A DNA stretch of 64,000 nucleotides from Methylobacterium nodulans ORS 2060 (GCF_000022085.1 NC_011894.1:7115001-7179000); one strand, 5' to 3'. Positions 46,233-56,621 are shown, counted from the stretch's first letter. A program made the numbers and translations. Notes: generated from the sequence alone by a model not told the origin.

Positions 46233-47741
46233 TCAGGCGAGGCGGTCGCCGATCAGGAACTGCAGGGCACGGTCGAGGCGGATCTGCGGCAGCCGCCCGG
46301 GGCGGCCGAGCGCATCGACCGCCACCCGCGGCGGGCGGAAGCGGGGAAAGCGCAGGGAGCCCGGCTCCACCGCCCCCTCCAGCACGGCCTCCGGGCGCTC
46401 GGGCAACTCGCCCGGGAAGATCGCCGCCTCGGCGGTTCCGTCGAAGACCTCGTCGCCGATCGCCTCGCCCGCCTCCGGCGTGCCGGCCACCGCCTGGAGC
46501 GTGTGGCCCCCCTCGTGCACCAGCGTCTCGCGGGTGGCGCGCACCGAGGCGAGCGCCACCGTGCCGACCCGCGCGCCCGCGGCCTCCGTGCGCCGCAGCG
46601 CCCGGGCGACGAGGAGGCGCAGCAGCGCGTCGAGCCGGTCGTGGCTCGCGTGGTGGAGATGGTCGGCCTTGGTGGCGGCGAACAGGATCCGGTCCGCCCG
46701 CGGGGCGAAGAGGCGCGACAGCACCGTGTTGCGCCCGACCCGCAGGCTCAGGAGGACGCGGTCCAGGGCGTCCTCCAGCTCCGCCAGGGCGGCTGCGCCC
46801 GCATCCACCGCGGCGAGCACGTCCACGAGCACGATCTGCCGGTCGATGCGCTGGAAGTGATCGCGGAAGAACGGCGCCACGACGCGGCTCTTGTAGGCCT
46901 CGAAGCGCCGCTCCATCAGGCCGCCGAGGCTGTCGGGGCTGGTCGGGCCGGCGAGCGCCAGCGGCGCGAAGGTCAGGGCCGGCGAGCCCGCGAGATCGCC
47001 CGGCATCAGGAAGCGCCCCGGCGGCGTGGTGGCGACGGCCTCCGGCCCCGCGCGCACGGCCGCCAGATAGCCCTTGAAGGCGTCGCTCGCCCGCTCGGCC
47101 ACCACCTCGTCGAGGGGCTGGTTCGGGTCGAGCCCCCGCAGGGCCTCGAGCCAGGGCGCCGCGAGGGCGGCGCGGCCGGGCCGCTGCGCCCCGGCGATCG
47201 TCTCCCGCGACCAGCCCTCGTAGGTCTGCTCGATCAGCGCGAGATCGAGCAGCCACTCGCCCGGATAATCGACGATGTCGACCATCAGGGTCGCCGGGCC
47301 CGGCCGCCAGCCGGATTGCCGCTCGTAGTCGATGGCGAGCCGCAGCTGGCTGATCCGGTCGGTGGAGCGCGGCCAGCGGCGCTCCTGCGTGAGGGCACAG
47401 AGGTGCTCCTCGTAGGGAAAGCGCGGCACGGCATCGTCGGGCTGCGGCACGAGGCGCGCCCGGCGCAGGCGGCCCTCCTGCGAGGCCTTCAGGGCCGGCA
47501 GCGGGTTGAGGCCCGAGAGCTGATGGACGAGGGCCGCCGTGAACACGGTCTTGCCCGAACGGGCGAGCCCGGTGACGCCGAGGCGGACGGTCGGCTGGAC
47601 GAGGAGGTCGCTCGATGCCTCGGCGAGGGCGCGGGCAGCCGAGCCGGCCCGCTCGACGAAGCTGGGGAGGAGCAGCACGCGGTCTTTCGCTCTCGCTTGA
47701 TAAGTCGGGGTGGAGGTGGCGCCCGCCGGGCGCTTCCGCAA
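46233..47741 (-). CDS. ycjX: YcjX family (DUF463) P-loop protein
   Basis: The 502-residue GTPase-like protein has Walker A 'GVTGLARSGKTVFTAALVHQL' (about 54-74) and family blocks 'LRLAIDYERQSGW', 'DIVDYPGEWLLDLALI', 'YKSRVVAPFFRDHFQRIDRQIVLVDVLAA' and 'FAATKADHL' (the NKxD-like nucleotide motif). YcjX binds GTP in related bacteria and belongs to the phage-shock group; its role is not settled. It lies between the unknown gene 47748-48962 (6-base gap) and ycjF (7-base gap), forming a tight cluster. Confidence 0.9.
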   Translation of the reverse strand: MRKRPAGATSTPTYQARAKDRVLLLPSFVERAGSAARALAEASSDLLVQPTVRLGVTGLARSGKTVFTAALVHQLSGLNPLPALKASQEGRLRRARLVPQPDDAVPRFPYEEHLCALTQERRWPRSTDRISQLRLAIDYERQSGWRPGPATLMVDIVDYPGEWLLDLALIEQTYEGWSRETIAGAQRPGRAALAAPWLEALRGLDPNQPLDEVVAERASDAFKGYLAAVRAGPEAVATTPPGRFLMPGDLAGSPALTFAPLALAGPTSPDSLGGLMERRFEAYKSRVVAPFFRDHFQRIDRQIVLVDVLAAVDAGAAALAELEDALDRVLLSLRVGRNTVLSRLFAPRADRILFAATKADHLHHASHDRLDALLRLLVARALRRTEAAGARVGTVALASVRATRETLVHEGGHTLQAVAGTPEAGEAIGDEVFDGTAEAAIFPGELPERPEAVLEGAVEPGSLRFPRFRPPRVAVDALGRPGRLPQIRLDRALQFLIGDRLA

Positions 47742-47747
47742 GGGCGG

Positions 47748-48962
47748 TCAAGGCTGATGCGGCGTCGCCAGGCCCTCGGCCCGCGGACGGGTCGTGTCGG
47801 CCCGCGCGATCGCCGCGGCGACGAGGGAAGGCGTCGCCTGGAGGCTGCCGAGTTCGACCGACGACATGGCGAGCAGCACCGGCGCGAGCCGGTCCGTGGC
47901 CCGCCCCTCCGGGTCGAACAGGCCGAGATCATCGCCGGCCTTCAGCCCGACGCTTCCCGCGATGCGAGCCGCATAGGCCTGGATGCGTGTCTCGTCCGAG
48001 CTGCACAGGGGCGCCGGCGGGCGCAAGGATGGCGGCAGGGCCGCGACCGAGGTGATCGAGGGGAGCGCCGCGGCCTCCGCGAGGAGGCGGTCGCCGTCGA
48101 GGATGCGGGAGGGCGTGACGGCGGCGGTCCTGGCCGGACCCGCCCGCGCGGGCGCCTCGCCGATCCCGGTTGCGATCGAGGGCGTCGCCATCAGGGGCAG
48201 CGGCCGGGCGGGGCCGCGCGGCCGCCCCGACAGGCGGGCGAGCGCCGACCAGGGCTGGACCCGCAGGGCCGGGCCGCCGGCGGAGGCCGGGCTCCCGGCG
48301 GGGGCCGGGGCGGCGGAGGGTCTGGCGGCGCGCCGGACCGGGAATCCCCGGCCGCGCGCCGCGAGGTAGCGCGCCCGCAGCGTGCGGCCGATGCCCTTGG
48401 GGGCGAGCGCCGCCAGCGCGGGCGAGGACGGGGCCGCCGCGACCGGAGCCGGGCGCCGGGCGGCCGCGACCGGGGCGCCGCATTCGGCCGGCGCCCAGCG
48501 CCGCACGATGGCGAGGGCCGAGCGGCGCCCGAGCACCGTGTAGTAGCGGCGCAGCAGCGAGACCGCGGCATCCGCCCCCTGCTCGGCCGTCGCGAAGCCG
48601 GTATGGCCCTCCGCATCGGCCCCGACCTCGCCGTCCCAGCCCGCGCGCTTGATGCACCAGTAGTTGTTGAGCTTGACGCAGCGGGCCACGAAGGCGGGGT
48701 CGACCGGCGCCGTCGCGGCGACCAGGGCGAGGGAGAGCGGTCGCAGGGACGTGCGCGTCTCCGCGCGCCAGTTCGACACGGCGCGGGACGAGACCTGGTA
48801 GAGGGGCGGCTCCGCGGCCGGGGCCGCGAGGGCCTCGGCCCGGGCGACGGTCTGCCGCCACTGCGCCGCGACCTCTGCGGCGCTTGTCCGTGCCAGGGCC
48901 GCCGCCCGGTCGGCGCCGTGGCCGAGGGCCGTGGCAAGGGCGAGGAGCGGGACGAGGAGCAC
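47748..48962 (-). CDS. Unknown Ala/Pro-rich secreted-like protein upstream of ycjX
   Basis: The 404-residue product begins MLLVPLLALATALGHGADRAAA, a weak signal-like segment, followed by a conserved-looking region of about residues 60-160 ('VDPAFVARCVKLNNYWCIKRAGWDGEVGADAEGHTGFATAEQGADAAVSLLRRYYTV') with three Cys and several aromatics, a long Ala/Pro-rich linker (about 165-290) and a C-terminal region with 'DPEGRATDRLAPVLLAMSSVELG'. I do not recognise a family; the first domain resembles a small enzymatic or structure-binding module. It is tightly linked to ycjX, so a shared envelope role is plausible. Confidence 0.55.
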   Translation of the reverse strand: MLLVPLLALATALGHGADRAAALARTSAAEVAAQWRQTVARAEALAAPAAEPPLYQVSSRAVSNWRAETRTSLRPLSLALVAATAPVDPAFVARCVKLNNYWCIKRAGWDGEVGADAEGHTGFATAEQGADAAVSLLRRYYTVLGRRSALAIVRRWAPAECGAPVAAARRPAPVAAAPSSPALAALAPKGIGRTLRARYLAARGRGFPVRRAARPSAAPAPAGSPASAGGPALRVQPWSALARLSGRPRGPARPLPLMATPSIATGIGEAPARAGPARTAAVTPSRILDGDRLLAEAAALPSITSVAALPPSLRPPAPLCSSDETRIQAYAARIAGSVGLKAGDDLGLFDPEGRATDRLAPVLLAMSSVELGSLQATPSLVAAAIARADTTRPRAEGLATPHQP

Positions 48963-49093
48963 GGGGCCGCCTCAGGGACGCCGAACGATCGCGGCAGCCG
49001 GTGTCATCGTGCGATCACCCTCCGATCCGACCGGGACCCCGGCGGCCGCGCGTCGGCGCGCGGCCGTGGGAAACGGCCGAGCCGCCATCCGGT

Positions 49094-49618
49094 TCAGTCG
49101 TCCTCGCCTTTGCCGAGGCTCTTCGGCGTCACGAACCGCTCCAGCGTGCCGGTGCCGGGCTGAACCTCCGGCCAGCGCGCGGCCGCAAGGTCGATCACCG
49201 CCACGGCTGCCGTCGGGAACTTCTTCGACAGGGCCCGCAGGCCGTCGCGATCCTCGTCGGAGAGGAGGAGATGCCCGAGATCCTGCAGGCCGGGATTGTG
49301 CCCGACGAGCATCAGCGTCGCGACGTCGTCGGCGACGCTGCGCACCACGTCGAGGAGCCGCGGGGCCGAGGCCTCGTAGAGCTGCGGCACCCGCTCCTCG
49401 GCCACCTCGGCCAGGGCGGGCTTGACGAGGGCCCAGGTCTCCTGCGTGCGGCGGGCGGGCGAGACCAGCACGCGGTCGGGCCTGAGGCCCTCCTCGGCGA
49501 GATAGGCCGCCATGCGGGGAGCCGCCGCGCGCCCGCGGGGCGCCAGCGGCCGGTTGCTGTCGGCCACGCCGTCCGGCCAGTCGGATTTGGCGTGGCGCAG
49601 GAGGATCAGGCGGCGCAT
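49094..49618 (-). CDS. sixA: SixA-type histidine phosphatase
   Basis: The 174-residue protein has the phosphoglycerate-mutase/SixA motif 'LILLRHAKSDWPDG' (catalytic His8) and the second 'MLVGHNPGLQDLGHLL'. SixA removes phosphate from His in Hpt domains of phosphorelays. It follows the MoxR gene at 15 bases on the same strand. Confidence 0.9.
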   Translation of the reverse strand: MRRLILLRHAKSDWPDGVADSNRPLAPRGRAAAPRMAAYLAEEGLRPDRVLVSPARRTQETWALVKPALAEVAEERVPQLYEASAPRLLDVVRSVADDVATLMLVGHNPGLQDLGHLLLSDEDRDGLRALSKKFPTAAVAVIDLAAARWPEVQPGTGTLERFVTPKSLGKGEDD

Positions 49619-49633
49619 CGGGGCCTCGTCGGG

Positions 49634-50479
<846 letters not shown>

Positions 50480-51051
50480 CGGCCCTCACATCCTGCTGCT
50501 TGACAGGACACTTAAGCGATGATGCGCGCGACGGCGAGTCGGGCCGGCGCCGCACCCGCGGCGCCGCCATCACAGATTGAATTGTGCAAGTCCGGCCATT
50601 AACACAGGTAAAAATCGGAAAAAGGGCCGCACTTTACCAGTGCGGCCCAGTACAGGGAGGAGATCCGCAGAGGAGCCAAGACGCTACACACTGCCTCCCG
50701 CCAACCCTTCTGCTGCATCAATGGTTCCACCGACCACGAATGCAGTTGGCGCGGCGGGCGTCGGGGAGCGGCCGGTCGGCCGCACCAGGCGCCGCCTCTT
50801 GGTCATGCGCGGCGAGGCGGGCGTGCCCGGCCCTCTGGCGGGTGGATGCTCGATCCCGTTTTCCGAAATGCAGCGGGTGCCGCATCCAGCCCCGCGTCCG
50901 ATACGGACGGCCCGATTGTATCGTGCCCACCGTTGATTCGCGTAGCGCCACGCTGAAACCAACCTCATCCGGCCTCATTGCTCTTCTGCGCGGTTTAACC
51001 TGCGATAGCGGCGGTCGGGAGGGCGGAGGGGCGCCCGCGAGAGGGTCTGTG
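50480..51051. other. Intergenic stretch upstream of moxR with an orphan terminator
   Basis: This 572-base stretch has no convincing gene. A terminator on the minus strand (50619-50648) implies a minus-strand transcript arising further right; a possible 40-codon frame at 50684-50806 has no good ribosome site. Thus a small RNA or unannotated small protein could be encoded between about 50649 and 51051. Confidence 0.4.
50619..50648 (-). terminator. Strong rho-independent terminator with no assigned gene
   Basis: GGGCCGCACT (50624-50633) and AGTGCGGCCC (50639-50648) form a perfect 10-bp stem with a 5-base loop. On the minus strand, T runs follow (from AAAAA at about 50619-50623 and further A-rich bases on the plus strand). 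The gene it ends has not been found; moxR begins past it. Confidence 0.75.
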
Positions 51052-51642
51052 ATGCGTCGTGCCGACACAGTCTTTCATTCTGCGCATGCCAGTTCGGATA
51101 CGGCCGTGGCGCATGGCGTCGGACGGGGGCTGCAGGACATGTTCGGGCCGCCGCCGCAGGATTCCCTGCCGGATCATCTGCGCGACCTCGCCGAACTCCT
51201 GCTCGCCCGCGATGCGGTCGGGCGGCGGGAGGGCGCAGGACGCCATGCCGGACGGCACGAGCCGACACAGCTCGTGCTGGTCGTGGAGGACGACCCGGCC
51301 GTCCGCGACCTCGCTGTGGCGCTTCTGACGGAAACGGTGCTCGATGTCGTCGCCTGCGAGAGCGGCGAGGCGGCGGTGGCGCTCCTGAAGCAGCGCGGCA
51401 ACGACGTCGCCATGGTGTTCACGGACGTCCGGCTTCCGGGGGACATGGACGGGGTCGCGCTGGCCCGGGCCGTGAGCCAGCTCTGGCCCGGCGTGCGGCT
51501 CGTGGTCACCTCCGGCTATGCCGACGGCCGCGTCGCGGGCCTGCCTCCGAGCGCCGTCTACATGCCCAAGCCCTGGCGCGCCCTCGACGTGCTGGCCCAG
51601 GTCGACCATGCGGTGCGCCATCCGGATCCGCCGGTCGTATGA
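51052..51642 (+). CDS. Receiver-domain response regulator with N-terminal extension
   Basis: The 196-residue product has a receiver domain in its C-terminal two-thirds ('LVLVVEDDPAVRDLAVALLTE', acceptor Asp in 'VFTDVRLPGD', 'TSGYAD', Lys in 'YMPKPW'). The first about 75 residues are unlike a known domain. It has no output domain, so it works as a stand-alone receiver, perhaps with a kinase elsewhere. GAGGG and a GTG/ATG pair support ATG 51052. Confidence 0.85.
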   Translation: MRRADTVFHSAHASSDTAVAHGVGRGLQDMFGPPPQDSLPDHLRDLAELLLARDAVGRREGAGRHAGRHEPTQLVLVVEDDPAVRDLAVALLTETVLDVVACESGEAAVALLKQRGNDVAMVFTDVRLPGDMDGVALARAVSQLWPGVRLVVTSGYADGRVAGLPPSAVYMPKPWRALDVLAQVDHAVRHPDPPVV

Positions 51643-51781
51643 GGCGCTGAAGCGGGGCACGGCCCGCATGTGCGCTGCCGCACAAAGCGGGTCGAACCAT
51701 TCGCAGGTGCGAACGTCGTCTCCCCGAAGCCGCTTCGGCGGCCTGACAGCCGCTTCGGTGGCCAGAACGATGGAGAGACCG

Positions 51782-52030
51782 ATGATTCTCAAGCCCCTCC
51801 TCGCCGCAGGCGCCCTGATCCTCGCCGCCGCCCCCGCCTTCGCGCAGGGCGGCTCGCCCTACAACGCCTCGGGGGCGCAGGCGGGCGGGCCCCGCGCGGG
51901 CCTCGAGCGCCGCTACGGCGCTTGGTACGACGAGCGGGTCAACCCCTCCGCGGTCTATCCACGCGAGCGTGCGCCCATCATCGTCGCCCCGCGCAGCCAG
52001 CCCATCCCGGGCTTCTTCGTTGAGGACTGA
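51782..52030 (+). CDS. Small secreted protein
   Basis: The 82-residue product has a clear signal peptide (MILKPLLAAGALILAAAPAFA) with cleavage before 'QGGSPYN', then a polar mature part with 'ERRYGAWYDERVNPSAVYPRERAPIIV'. GGAGAGACCG precedes ATG 51782. Family and function unknown; such small periplasmic proteins are common in Methylobacteriaceae. Confidence 0.7.
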   Translation: MILKPLLAAGALILAAAPAFAQGGSPYNASGAQAGGPRAGLERRYGAWYDERVNPSAVYPRERAPIIVAPRSQPIPGFFVED

Positions 52031-52080
52031 TCCCTTGCGTGTGGCCGCCCTTGCGGGCGGCCACGGCTCGCCGGGCGCGG

Positions 52081-52962
52081 TCAGCCCGCGACCTGGTGGT
52101 TCCCCATGATCTCGAGCGCCCGCACCAGCGCCGAATGGTCGGCGTCTCCGGCCCCGTGCGCCACGCAGGCCGAGAAGAGCTGCTGGGCGAGCGCCGTGCC
52201 GGGCAGGCTGAGCCCTAAGGTGCGGGCCCCCTCCAGCGCGAGGTTGAGATCCTTCTGATGCAGCGCGATCCGGAAGCCCGGGTCGAAGCGGCGCGTGATC
52301 ATGCGCTCCCCGTGCAGCTCCAGGATGCGCGACGTGGCGAGCCCCCCGGTGATCGCCTCGCGGACCTTGGCCGGATCGGCACCCGCCTTCGAGGCGAAGA
52401 GCAGGCCCTCGGCCACCGCCCCGATGGTCAGCGCGACGATGATCTGGTTGGCGACCTTGGCGACCTGGCCCGCGCCCGTGTCGCCCACATGCGTCACGGT
52501 CTTGCCCATCAGCTCAAGAAGCGGCCGCACCCGCGCCACCGCCGCCGCGCTGCCGCCGACCATGATCGAGAGCGCGGCGTTCTTGGCGCCGACCTCGCCG
52601 CCGGAGACCGGCGCGTCCACGTAGGCGCCGCCCTTGGCCGCGATGCGGGCCGCGAAGTCGCGGGTGGCGATGGGCGAGATCGAGCTCATGTCGACCACCG
52701 TCGCGCCGCGCCGCAGGCCCTCGGCGACCCCGTCCGCGCCGAACAGCACCAGTTCCACGTCCGGCGTGTCCGGCACCATCAGGATGACCACGTCCGAGCG
52801 CGCCGCCACCTCGGCGGCGCTCTTGCAGGCGATCCCGCCCGCCGCGACGAGCTGCTCCGGCACCTGGCGGCGGCTCTTCAGGTGCAGCCGGTGCCCGCCC
52901 GCGATGAGGTGGCCGGCCATGGGCGCGCCCATGATGCCGAGCCCGATGAATCCGACGTCCAT
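52081..52962 (-). CDS. glxR: 2-hydroxy-3-oxopropionate (tartronate semialdehyde) reductase
   Basis: The 293-residue beta-hydroxyacid dehydrogenase has the NAD(P) motif 'VGFIGLGIMGAPMAGHL', 'DAPVSGGEVGAKNAALSIMVGG' and the catalytic Lys in 'GAGQVAKVANQ'. It reduces tartronate semialdehyde to glycerate. In order, gudD, the HpcH-type aldolase and this gene make a complete route from D-glucarate to pyruvate and glycerate. The 23-base gap to the aldolase gene points to one operon. Confidence 0.9.
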   Translation of the reverse strand: MDVGFIGLGIMGAPMAGHLIAGGHRLHLKSRRQVPEQLVAAGGIACKSAAEVAARSDVVILMVPDTPDVELVLFGADGVAEGLRRGATVVDMSSISPIATRDFAARIAAKGGAYVDAPVSGGEVGAKNAALSIMVGGSAAAVARVRPLLELMGKTVTHVGDTGAGQVAKVANQIIVALTIGAVAEGLLFASKAGADPAKVREAITGGLATSRILELHGERMITRRFDPGFRIALHQKDLNLALEGARTLGLSLPGTALAQQLFSACVAHGAGDADHSALVRALEIMGNHQVAG

Positions 52963-52985
52963 TCCCGTCTCCTCTTGCCGGATGA

Positions 52986-53756
52986 TCAGAGGCCGGCGCG
53001 GAAGCGCGCGGCGAGCGCCTCGGAGCTGCGCGCGAGCAGCCCGAGATCCGAGCCGATGGCGGTGAAGCGCGTGCCGGCGGCGGCGTAGCGGGCGGCCAGC
53101 TCCTCGTTCGCCGTCAGGATGCCGGCGGCCTTGCCGCTCGCGACGATGCGCCCGATCGTGCGCTCGATCTCCGCGACGACCTCGGGGTGGTTCTGCTGGC
53201 CGAGATAGCCGAGGCTGGTCGAGAGGTCGCCGGGGCCGACGAACAGGCCATCCACGCCCTCCACCGCCGCGATCTCCTCCAGGTTGTCGAGGGCGCGCCG
53301 GGACTCGACCTGCACCAGCACGCAGATCTCGCCGTTGCTGCGGGCGTGGTAGTTCGGGATGCGCCCGAAGCGGGCGGCCCGCGGCGCCTGCGAGAAGCCG
53401 CGAATGCCCTGCGGCGCGTAGCGCGTCGCGGCGACGACCCGGCGGGCCTGCTCGGCGTCCTCGATGTTGGGGATCATCAGCGAGGGCGCGCCCGCGTCGA
53501 GGATGCGCTTGATCGTGATCGGGTCGTCGCTCGGCACGCGCACCACGGGGGCGGCCGTGCCCTCCGCCATGGCCTGGAGCTGGGCGTAGATGTCGCGCAG
53601 GTCGTTCGGCGAGTGCTCCATGTCGAGGAGGAGCCAGTCGAAGCCCGAGCCCGCCACGATCTCGGTGGTGACCGGGCTCGCAAGGCTGCACCACAGGCCG
53701 ATCTGCTGGCGGCCCTCGCGAAGGCCGGCCTTGAAGCGGTTGGTGAGGATGTCCAT
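52986..53756 (-). CDS. garL: HpcH/HpaI aldolase, probable 5-keto-4-deoxy-D-glucarate aldolase
   Basis: The 256-residue class II aldolase has 'GLWCSLASPVTTEIVAGSGFDWLLLDMEHSPND', a metal-binding Glu in 'VLVQVESRRALDNLEEIAAVEGVDGLFVGPGDLS' and a conserved Arg/His pattern of the 2-dehydro-3-deoxyglucarate aldolase group. Its product should be pyruvate and tartronate semialdehyde, matching the enzymes encoded on either side. It follows gudD by 21 bases. Confidence 0.9.
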   Translation of the reverse strand: MDILTNRFKAGLREGRQQIGLWCSLASPVTTEIVAGSGFDWLLLDMEHSPNDLRDIYAQLQAMAEGTAAPVVRVPSDDPITIKRILDAGAPSLMIPNIEDAEQARRVVAATRYAPQGIRGFSQAPRAARFGRIPNYHARSNGEICVLVQVESRRALDNLEEIAAVEGVDGLFVGPGDLSTSLGYLGQQNHPEVVAEIERTIGRIVASGKAAGILTANEELAARYAAAGTRFTAIGSDLGLLARSSEALAARFRAGL

Positions 53757-53777
53757 GAGTCGCGTCTCCCGAGACGA

Positions 53778-55130
53778 TCAGCGCACGAGGCAGGGGCGCT
53801 TGGGGTCGAAGGTCCAGCCGGGGATGAGGAACTGCATCGCCGCAGCGTCGTCGCGGGCACCGAGCCCGTGGCGTTCGTAGAGGGCGTGCGCGGCCTCGAC
53901 CGCCGCCCAGTCGATGTCGATCCCGAGGCCGGGCTGCTCGGGCACCTTCACGCGGCCGCCCTCGATGCGCAGCGGCTCCTTGGTGAGGCGCTGGCCGTCC
54001 TGCCAGATCCAGTGCGTGTCGATCGCCGTGACCGTGCCGGGCGCAGCGGCGGCGGCATGGGTGAACATGGCGAGCGACACATCGAAGTGGTTGTTCGAAT
54101 GCGAGCCCCAAGTGAGGCCGTGGTCGCGGCAGGTCTGGGCGACGCGCACGGCGCCCGACAGCGTCCAGAAATGCGGGTCGGCGAGCGGGATGTCGACGGC
54201 GCCGAGCTGCAGCGCGTGCACCATCTGCCGCCAGTCGGTGGCGATCATGTTGGTGGCGGTGGGCAGGCCCGTGGCGCGGCGGAACTCGGCCATGATCTCG
54301 CGGCCCGAGAAGCCGGCCTCCGCCCCGCACGGGTCCTCCGCATAGGCGAGCACGTCGCCCCTGCCCTTGCAGAGCCGGATCGCTTCAGCCAGCGACCACG
54401 CGCCGTTCGGATCGAGGGTGACGCGGGCCTGCGGGAAGCGCTTGGCGATGGCGGTGACGGCCTCGATCTCCTGCTCGCCCGGCAGCACCCCGCCCTTGAG
54501 CTTGAAGTCGTTGAAGCCGTAACGCTCGTGCGCGGCCTCGGCGAGCCGCACCACGGTCTCGGGCGTCAGCGCCTCCTCGTCGCGCAAGCGGAGCCAGCCG
54601 TCGCGCGCCTCCGGCTCGCGGTAGGGCAGGTTCGTGCGGCGGCGGTCGCCGACATAGAACAGGTAGCCCAGCATCTCGACCGCATCGCGCTGCTGGCCCT
54701 CGCCGAGCAGAGCCGCCACCGGCACGCCGAGGAACCGGCCGAGCAGGTCGAGAAAGGCGGATTCCACCGCCGTGACCGCGTGGATGGTGACGCGCAGATC
54801 GAAGGTCTGGAGCCCGCGCCCGCCGGCATCCCGGTCGGCGAAGCGCGTCCGCATGGCGTTGAGCACCCCGTTCCAGGCGCCGAGGGGCTGCCCGAGCACG
54901 AGGTCGCGGGCCTCCTCCAGGGTCCGGCGGATGCGCTCGCCGCCCGGCACCTCGCCGAGGCCGGTAGCGCCGGTCGAGTCGGTGAGCACCACGAGGTTGC
55001 GGGTGAAGAACGGCCCATGCGCGCCCGAGAGGTTGAGCAGCATGCTGTCGCGGCCGGCCACCGGCACCACCCGCATGGCGGTGATCGTCGGCGTGCCGCG
55101 CGCGAGCGCGGGGCGAGGCGGGGTCTCCAT
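53778..55130 (-). CDS. gudD: Glucarate dehydratase
   Basis: The 450-residue enolase-superfamily enzyme dehydrates D-glucarate to 5-keto-4-deoxy-D-glucarate. Active-site features: '[12 protein letters not shown]' (KxK base), '[13 protein letters not shown]', 'YAEDPCG' and '[11 protein letters not shown]' (metal ligands), and the His in '[10 protein letters not shown]'. ATG 55130 is taken because upstream codons look non-coding. It is first of the three-gene glucarate operon, with the LysR gene upstream. Confidence 0.93.
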   Translation of the reverse strand: METPPRPALARGTPTITAMRVVPVAGRDSMLLNLSGAHGPFFTRNLVVLTDSTGATGLGEVPGGERIRRTLEEARDLVLGQPLGAWNGVLNAMRTRFADRDAGGRGLQTFDLRVTIHAVTAVESAFLDLLGRFLGVPVAALLGEGQQRDAVEMLGYLFYVGDRRRTNLPYREPEARDGWLRLRDEEALTPETVVRLAEAAHERYGFNDFKLKGGVLPGEQEIEAVTAIAKRFPQARVTLDPNGAWSLAEAIRLCKGRGDVLAYAEDPCGAEAGFSGREIMAEFRRATGLPTATNMIATDWRQMVHALQLGAVDIPLADPHFWTLSGAVRVAQTCRDHGLTWGSHSNNHFDVSLAMFTHAAAAAPGTVTAIDTHWIWQDGQRLTKEPLRIEGGRVKVPEQPGLGIDIDWAAVEAAHALYERHGLGARDDAAAMQFLIPGWTFDPKRPCLVR

Positions 55131-55277
55131 GGGGCGTGCTCCCGGTCCGACGGCCTCTTGCGGGCCGTCCTGCAAGCGGGCGGCCCTATCCGGGCCGCCC
55201 GGTCGGCCCATCTAGACCCGGTCAACGATGCCCGTCCAAGCCAAAGGCTGAATTGATCGATGCGGGCAGGGCATCGG

Positions 55278-56168
55278 TCAGGCGCGCGCGCCCTCCTCCA
55301 CGAGGCGGCGGAGCTGATCGATCAGCGGGTTGTCGTGGTCGCGCCGCCACGCCAGGACGAGCTCGACGGGCCGGGGCCGCTCCAGGGCGAGAGGGCGGTA
55401 GGCGACGCCGTCCAGGCGCAGCCGCTCGGCAGCCTGGGGCACCAGCGCGAAGCCGAGGCCCGCCCGCACCAGGGCGAGGATCGAGTGGATCTGCGCGAGC
55501 TGCTGCACGGTCCTCGGCTGCACGCGGGCCTCCGCGAACAGGCCGGCCACGAGGTCGTAGAAGTAGCGCGCCTCGTGCGGCGCATAGGCGATGAACGGCA
55601 TCCCGTCGAAATCCGCGAGCGCGAGGGTCTCGCGGCCGGCGAGCGGGTGGTCGGCGGGAAGCGCGGCGACGAGGGGCTCGGCGCGGGCGCGGACCGCGTC
55701 GAGATCCGGATGCGTCACCGGCGGGCGCACCAGGGCGGCATCGATGCGGCCGGCGAGCAGCTCCTCGATCTGGTCCTTGGTCACCATCTCGCGTAAGGAG
55801 AGGGTCACGTCGGGGAGCGCGGCGCGGCAGGCGGTGACGAGGTTCGGCAGGAAGTCGTAGGCCGAGGCCGCCGTGAAGCTGAGCTTGAGGGTGCCGGCCT
55901 TGCCGGCCGCGACCTGGCGGGTGACGTGGGCGGCGGCCTCCGAGAGCCGCAGGATGCGCACCGCCTCCGGCAGGAAGCTGCGGCCGGCGGCGGTGAGGCG
56001 CACGGAGCGGCTGGAGCGTTCGAGGAGCTGCACGTCGAGGATGCGCTCCAGCACCTGGATCTGCCGCGACAGGGGCGGCTGCGTCATGCTGAGGCGGGCC
56101 GCCGCCCGCCCGAAATGCAGCTCCTCGGCAACGGCCACGAAGCAGCGGATCTGGCTGAAATCGAGCAC
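55278..56168 (-). CDS. LysR family regulator, probable controller of the glucarate operon
   Basis: The 296-residue regulator has a winged HTH ('FSQIRCFVAVAEELHFGRAAARLSMTQPPLSRQIQVLERIL') and the substrate-binding C-terminal domain ('SLREMVTKDQIEELLAGRIDAALVRPPV'). The start is GTG 56168 (V-L-D-F). It is transcribed toward gudD, 147 bases away, so it probably senses glucarate or a related sugar acid; this is context inference. LysR proteins of this group often bind aromatic acids as well. Confidence 0.85.
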   Translation of the reverse strand: MLDFSQIRCFVAVAEELHFGRAAARLSMTQPPLSRQIQVLERILDVQLLERSSRSVRLTAAGRSFLPEAVRILRLSEAAAHVTRQVAAGKAGTLKLSFTAASAYDFLPNLVTACRAALPDVTLSLREMVTKDQIEELLAGRIDAALVRPPVTHPDLDAVRARAEPLVAALPADHPLAGRETLALADFDGMPFIAYAPHEARYFYDLVAGLFAEARVQPRTVQQLAQIHSILALVRAGLGFALVPQAAERLRLDGVAYRPLALERPRPVELVLAWRRDHDNPLIDQLRRLVEEGARA

Positions 56169-56372
56169 GCGCGCCTCCCGCCGTCCCCGGGCTCCGGGCC
56201 CGGAGACGCCCAAGATAGCGCCTGGGACCCGGCCCGTCAGCGCAGCATGACGCGCTGGATCTCGCCCGCGACAAGGCGGCAGGGCACTGCCACGCGCACG
56301 GGTCGGATCGGCCGCTTGGGGGCCGGGGCGCCCGCCGGAGAGCGGGCCTGCTCTCCCGGACGGGCTTTTATG

Positions 56373-56621
56373 TCAATCGACGAAGGAGACGCCCAGCTTG
56401 CGGCCGCGCCGCCAGCGGACCAGGCAGGGGCGGTCGATCAGGAGCGACGCGACCACCAGGCGGAAACGCTGCGGCACCTCGTCCTCCGGCTCGATCTCCA
56501 GCATGGCGCCGAGCGGGGTGCGGTTCCAGACGAGGCAATCGACCGGCCCGCGATCCTGGAGGACGATCTGCCCCAGCTTGAAGGCATCCATCCGATAGGC
56601 CTTCCGGCGCTCGATGATCAT
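56373..56621 (-). CDS. PilZ-domain protein
   Basis: The 82-residue product (MIIERRKAYRMDAFKLGQ...) has the cyclic-di-GMP motif RxxxR in 'RRKAYR' and the second motif 'NRTPLG' (N/D-x-S/T-x-x-G), and otherwise is a single PilZ beta-barrel. It should bind c-di-GMP and act on motility, adhesion or synthesis of polymers through a partner. ATG 56621 is chosen because the upstream frame looks non-coding. Monocistronic. Confidence 0.75.
   Translation of the reverse strand: MIIERRKAYRMDAFKLGQIVLQDRGPVDCLVWNRTPLGAMLEIEPEDEVPQRFRLVVASLLIDRPCLVRWRRGRKLGVSFVD

Noticed and set aside
45792..49163. Very long open frame on the plus strand over ycjX and neighbours
   Set aside because: It is antisense to clearly recognised genes; long empty frames are expected opposite GC-rich codons with G or C in third position.
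50684..50806. 40-codon minus-strand frame before the orphan terminator
   Set aside because: No adequate ribosome site; kept only as a possibility in the findings.
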